Shown here piece by piece: positions 60,921 to 64,000 of a stretch of 64,000 bases of DNA. Source of the DNA: Verticillium longisporum (lineage: Eukaryota; Ascomycota; Sordariomycetes; Glomerellales; Plectosphaerellaceae); contig JAETXT010000010.1 of the NCBI GenBank assembly GCA_019188255.1, positions 1,674,001-1,738,000 on the forward strand, given 5' to 3'. The notes beneath the pieces were generated by a model, which worked only from the letters and a program-made list of their open reading frames with translations, was not told the DNA's origin and ran no database searches. Numbering within the stretch: the first letter of the stretch is position 1; each line of letters starts with the position of its first letter. The position numbers and the translations under genes were made by a program.

Positions 60921-61146
60921 ACGCATGCATACATTCTGCACACGGGATTGGGGAGCGAGGGACGAAGAACAAAAGGAGAAAAAACAACAGGCCGCAGACG
61001 CCGCACTGCCTTGACTATGCTTTGCTGCTTTACTATCTGAACATGAGGGGTATATGTCTCCCACACCCTCCTCGCGCGTCGAAAATGCTATCAAGGGACA
61101 AAAGGCCACAAGGGGAAAACAGAAGCAAACCACCGCCTCAGGCTGA

Positions 61147-64000
61147 TCAGGAGAACACGTATGTGCCTCCGCCGCCGCCCTGAGGCGCCTCTCGCTCCCG
61201 CGTTGAGGGACTCGTCGGCTGCCAGGTTCCTTCCCCACCGTTACCGACGACGCTTGGCCGGTCTCGCGTCGACGAGCGCATCCGCCCCCAACTTCCCGCC
61301 TTCTGGCCGTCCGACTTCTGCGCCGTCGCCCTGTTCAGGCATCCGTAGTGGACCACCGTGTTGTCCGGCAGCACCGACACGACGCTGCCGCCGAGACGTT
61401 TGTGGCACACGCCGCAGGGCCGCCCGTCGGTGATGACGACACGCCGGTTGCGACCGCCCTGTCCGCCAGGGATGCCGTCGCCCAGTAAGAGAAGGGCCTG
61501 GCTGGAGATGTACTCGGTCGCCCGCAGGCCCGCGACGATGCGAGACTCGTTGACCACGCTGTTGGCCGAGCGGATACGGCCGCGGAAGTACGATTCGAGC
61601 TCGCTCACAGGCAGGGTACTCGGGATCAGTGACATGGTCGACGTGGCGGGGAGACGCGAGCCGTGCTTCGACAGAAGATCCAGGGCCGGTTCGAGGGCCG
61701 TCTTGTGAGGTGCCGGCGGTGTCAGGTAGAGCGACAGTAGCGTGTGGTAGATGGAGGGAGTGTCTTCGTCCTTGTCCTCGGGTGACGAAGGTCGCGACCG
61801 TTCCGGCGATGTGTTCGAATCGTCGTTTCTATGAACGCGATTGCAATACCTGGATTTGTCAGTTACGTAGCCCAAGATTGATCCTCGAATAAACTTACTC
61901 CTCTGCCTTGGTATAATCTTGCATCTTAAAGACATAGATCTGGAGTGCTTGTTTGTGTGATCCCATGTTGCTCAGAACAACCGCTTGTGGTTCGTAGAAG
62001 AGAGGATCTGTGACGGTTAGTCCCAACTCACAATGGCGCATCGTCAACGAACGTACCGTCTCGAGGGATGAGCCCGTAAGCCTTGCCGAGACTGTACTGC
62101 TTGCTTTCCCGCAAAAACTCCACAAACCGCACCATGAGATCGTCTTGACTGCCTTGGCTGGAGCCTTCCCGGAGCAGCTGGATGTAGAGCTCCACCAGCC
62201 GATTGTGGAAGTCAGGTGTCGAGTCGTCGAGCTCGCCAATAATGTGCTCGAGGTATTGTAGCTCGAGATGGGCGTCGATCCTCCTCAAAAAGGTGACAAC
62301 ACGGTCACGAGGCAACGTCTCGGCGTTCTCGGAGTCTGCGAGGAAAACCTCCATCGCATGCTCCGAGTCGCGTTCCAGTGTCCATTCCGAATAGTGAATA
62401 ATCAGGTCGATCTCGCGCGGAGGCAAGTTCTGCAGATAGGCAATGGTGCGCTCGGGACCGTGCAATGTCGGCGCTGCCTCATCGGCTTTCTCCGCTGCAC
62501 CGAATCGCTTCAGCAGCTCCAATGCCTGTGAGTGCAGTTTCTTGCCGTAGAAAAAGTCGACAAGCTCCGTGAACCTGTTATGCTCTAGGAGCTTCTCGTT
62601 GACCACTTCGGGGTCGCACAGATTGGGAATGCGAAACAGAGAGCCTGCTAGCTGGGGGCGCCAGTACATGTAGGCTCGGAATAGAGTTGTGTCGACGAGC
62701 CTGAACGTCCTCTGAAGCTCGCCTTCGCGCTGCGCATCCGACTCGTCGGACGACGTGGGCATGAGGTTCTTGATGGCCTCTTCTGTTGAGCCGTTTGTGT
62801 CGGACCGCTTCAATTTCGTTGTGACCGGATCAATGACACGTTGAAGCCGTGTCCGGGTTCCCACGAGATAGCCAGTCAATGCATGAACAGCATCTGCCAG
62901 ATCCTTCTCCTCGAGTGTCAAATCGTCAGAAGACTTGCCCTTGATGCTCGGCGCGTCCTCTACATCCGTACCAAGCTTCTTAGATGCGATGGATGCGGTG
63001 TCTGACGCTGGAGCCTTGCGATGCCCCAGGAAGAGCTTCGCGAACCCGCCAGTCGCCTTGACCGGCGATGCTGCCGTCTCTGGTGGGTTTTCAGAGCTCG
63101 GCGAGTCCCCGTTGGTGTCTTTTGTAGAGCCATCCCCGTCATGTTTGTCTTCTTCCGCCTCGTCCTGGCGGGACTGCCCCCAGCCAGAAAGTTCACCTGA
63201 TATCGCTGGCGGGTACAACTTCAGCACGCGTTCCGGCGGGGCGTGCACGTGGTCCTCGTTGAACAGGTCCATCGAGTCCCTGAACTTCTTCTGCTTGAAC
63301 ATTGCTTCCGCCTTGAGCATGCTGACCTCGCGGAGCGTCTCTGTCTTGTCCTTCAGCAAGGCGTCTTCTAGCATGTTCAGTATGCTGATAGCTTCATCGT
63401 ATTTGGCCTTCTCCACGAGCTCGTCAATTTGCGAGTCGTAGTCGGTGGCATCCATCTTCCACACGGACCGTTCGCTCGAGATGTGGAAGCCCTTGCCGGC
63501 GTGCGCCAAGCTGAGATTCGGAGGCGGGAAATGCAGCTGCGCAGCGCCAGGAAGAGCCAACGTCTGCAGCAGCGACAACGTATCCGGGTTCCTGACTTCC
63601 AGAGACCCCTTGGCCGGTGGCTGCAGCGCCACGATGTAGGGGTACGAGTATCCAATCGAATCCGGCGCTGCCTGCCACGGGATCTGTCTCTTCTCGACCG
63701 GCTTCCCCTCGTCCGTGATGAAGAGCGTATTAATGTCCTTGGCCAGCAGCATCTCGCCCTCGGCCAGTTTCGCGGCCAGCGGCTTGGGCATGTAGCCCCC
63801 CAGGCCCATGTACCCCATTCCGGCGCTGCTGACAGCGCCGAAGCGGCTCGCCTGGCCCCCGGAGGCGCTGGATCCCGGGCTGATGATGTCCTGCACATCA
63901 TGGCTCACGACGTCGACGGTGACGTAGCCCGCGTTCATGCCGCAGACGACCCTCGTCGCGCTGACCCACGTCACCGTCCGGATGGACTCGGCGAGCGTAA
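61147..64000 (-). CDS. vps39: Vps39/Vam6, HOPS complex subunit (5' end outside window)
   Basis: Tethering protein at the vacuole/endosome: HOPS subunit that binds Rab7 (Ypt7) and supports vacuole fusion. In the window, exons 64000-62057, 62007-61899 and 61849-61147 give about 918 residues; the start lies beyond the right edge. Seen: the end of the CNH-like N-terminal propeller (AESIRTVTWVSATRVVCGMNAGY; YPYIVALQPPAKGSLEV), then a helical repeat region (SILNMLEDALLKDKTE; YWRPQLAGSLFRIPNLCDPEVVNEKLLEHNRFTELVDFF; EIDLIIHYSEWTL), and the Vps39 C-terminal zinc-finger-like region CGVCHKRLGGSVVSVLPD followed by HYGC. An insertion around KHDGDGSTKDTNGDS is disordered. Introns have CTAAC branch points. 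Convergent with the Gon7-like gene. Confidence 0.95.

Overview
The window is a piece of a filamentous ascomycete chromosome, most likely a sordariomycete. The evidence is short spliceosomal introns (about 50-250 bp, GTRNGT donors, CTRAC-type branch points, YAG acceptors), C-ending codon bias in highly expressed genes, a dispersed single 5S rRNA gene, and families typical of Pezizomycotina (Zn2Cys6 regulator, PtaB, HbrB, bZIP-DUF3425). I could reconstruct sixteen protein genes, one tRNA-Lys(CTT) and one 5S rRNA. Two of the protein genes run off the window edges.

Layout. 1-6.4 kb is an accessory-looking module: a Zn2Cys6 regulator (-, cut by the left edge), a class-C beta-lactamase-like serine esterase (-) and, divergently, a Baeyer-Villiger monooxygenase (+). 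7.6-14.7 kb holds a large WD40 protein with a SUMO-interaction motif (+), convergent with an Nrd1/Seb1-type termination factor (-). A tRNA-Lys follows at 15.8 kb. 17.3-37.2 kb carries three housekeeping metabolic genes in the same direction: mitochondrial citrate synthase, the YHM2-type mitochondrial citrate/2-oxoglutarate carrier and, after a 12.5-kb gene desert, the plasma-membrane H+-ATPase PMA1. 37.5-46 kb holds a small ABM-fold protein, a DCAF4-like WD40 protein, the 5S gene, a bZIP-DUF3425 factor and the kinetochore protein Spc25. 46.5-49.8 kb holds a secreted GMC oxidoreductase with an in-frame TAG and an unrecognised 240-residue protein. 50.9-64 kb holds PtaB (LDB-family morphogenesis co-regulator), HbrB (TORC2 subunit), a Gon7-like KEOPS subunit and Vps39/Vam6 (HOPS subunit, cut by the right edge).

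Quality note for any user of this annotation. Four otherwise well-conserved genes (YHM2, PMA1, the bZIP gene, HbrB) are each broken by exactly one missing base, three of them in a C run (G run on the + strand). I treat these as probable assembly errors, not pseudogenes, and annotate the whole loci. The TAG in the GMC gene is different: it is a substitution-type stop with an intact reading frame after it.

How the genes work together. Citrate synthase makes citrate in the matrix and YHM2 exchanges it with 2-oxoglutarate, so their adjacency is functionally coherent. The oxygenase and esterase are a classic ketone-to-ester-to-acid pair, with a regulator next to them. PtaB, HbrB, the bZIP factor and Vps39 all touch growth, morphogenesis or nutrient signalling, but I see no sign that they form an operon-like unit. 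No CRISPR array, virus or intact transposon was seen.
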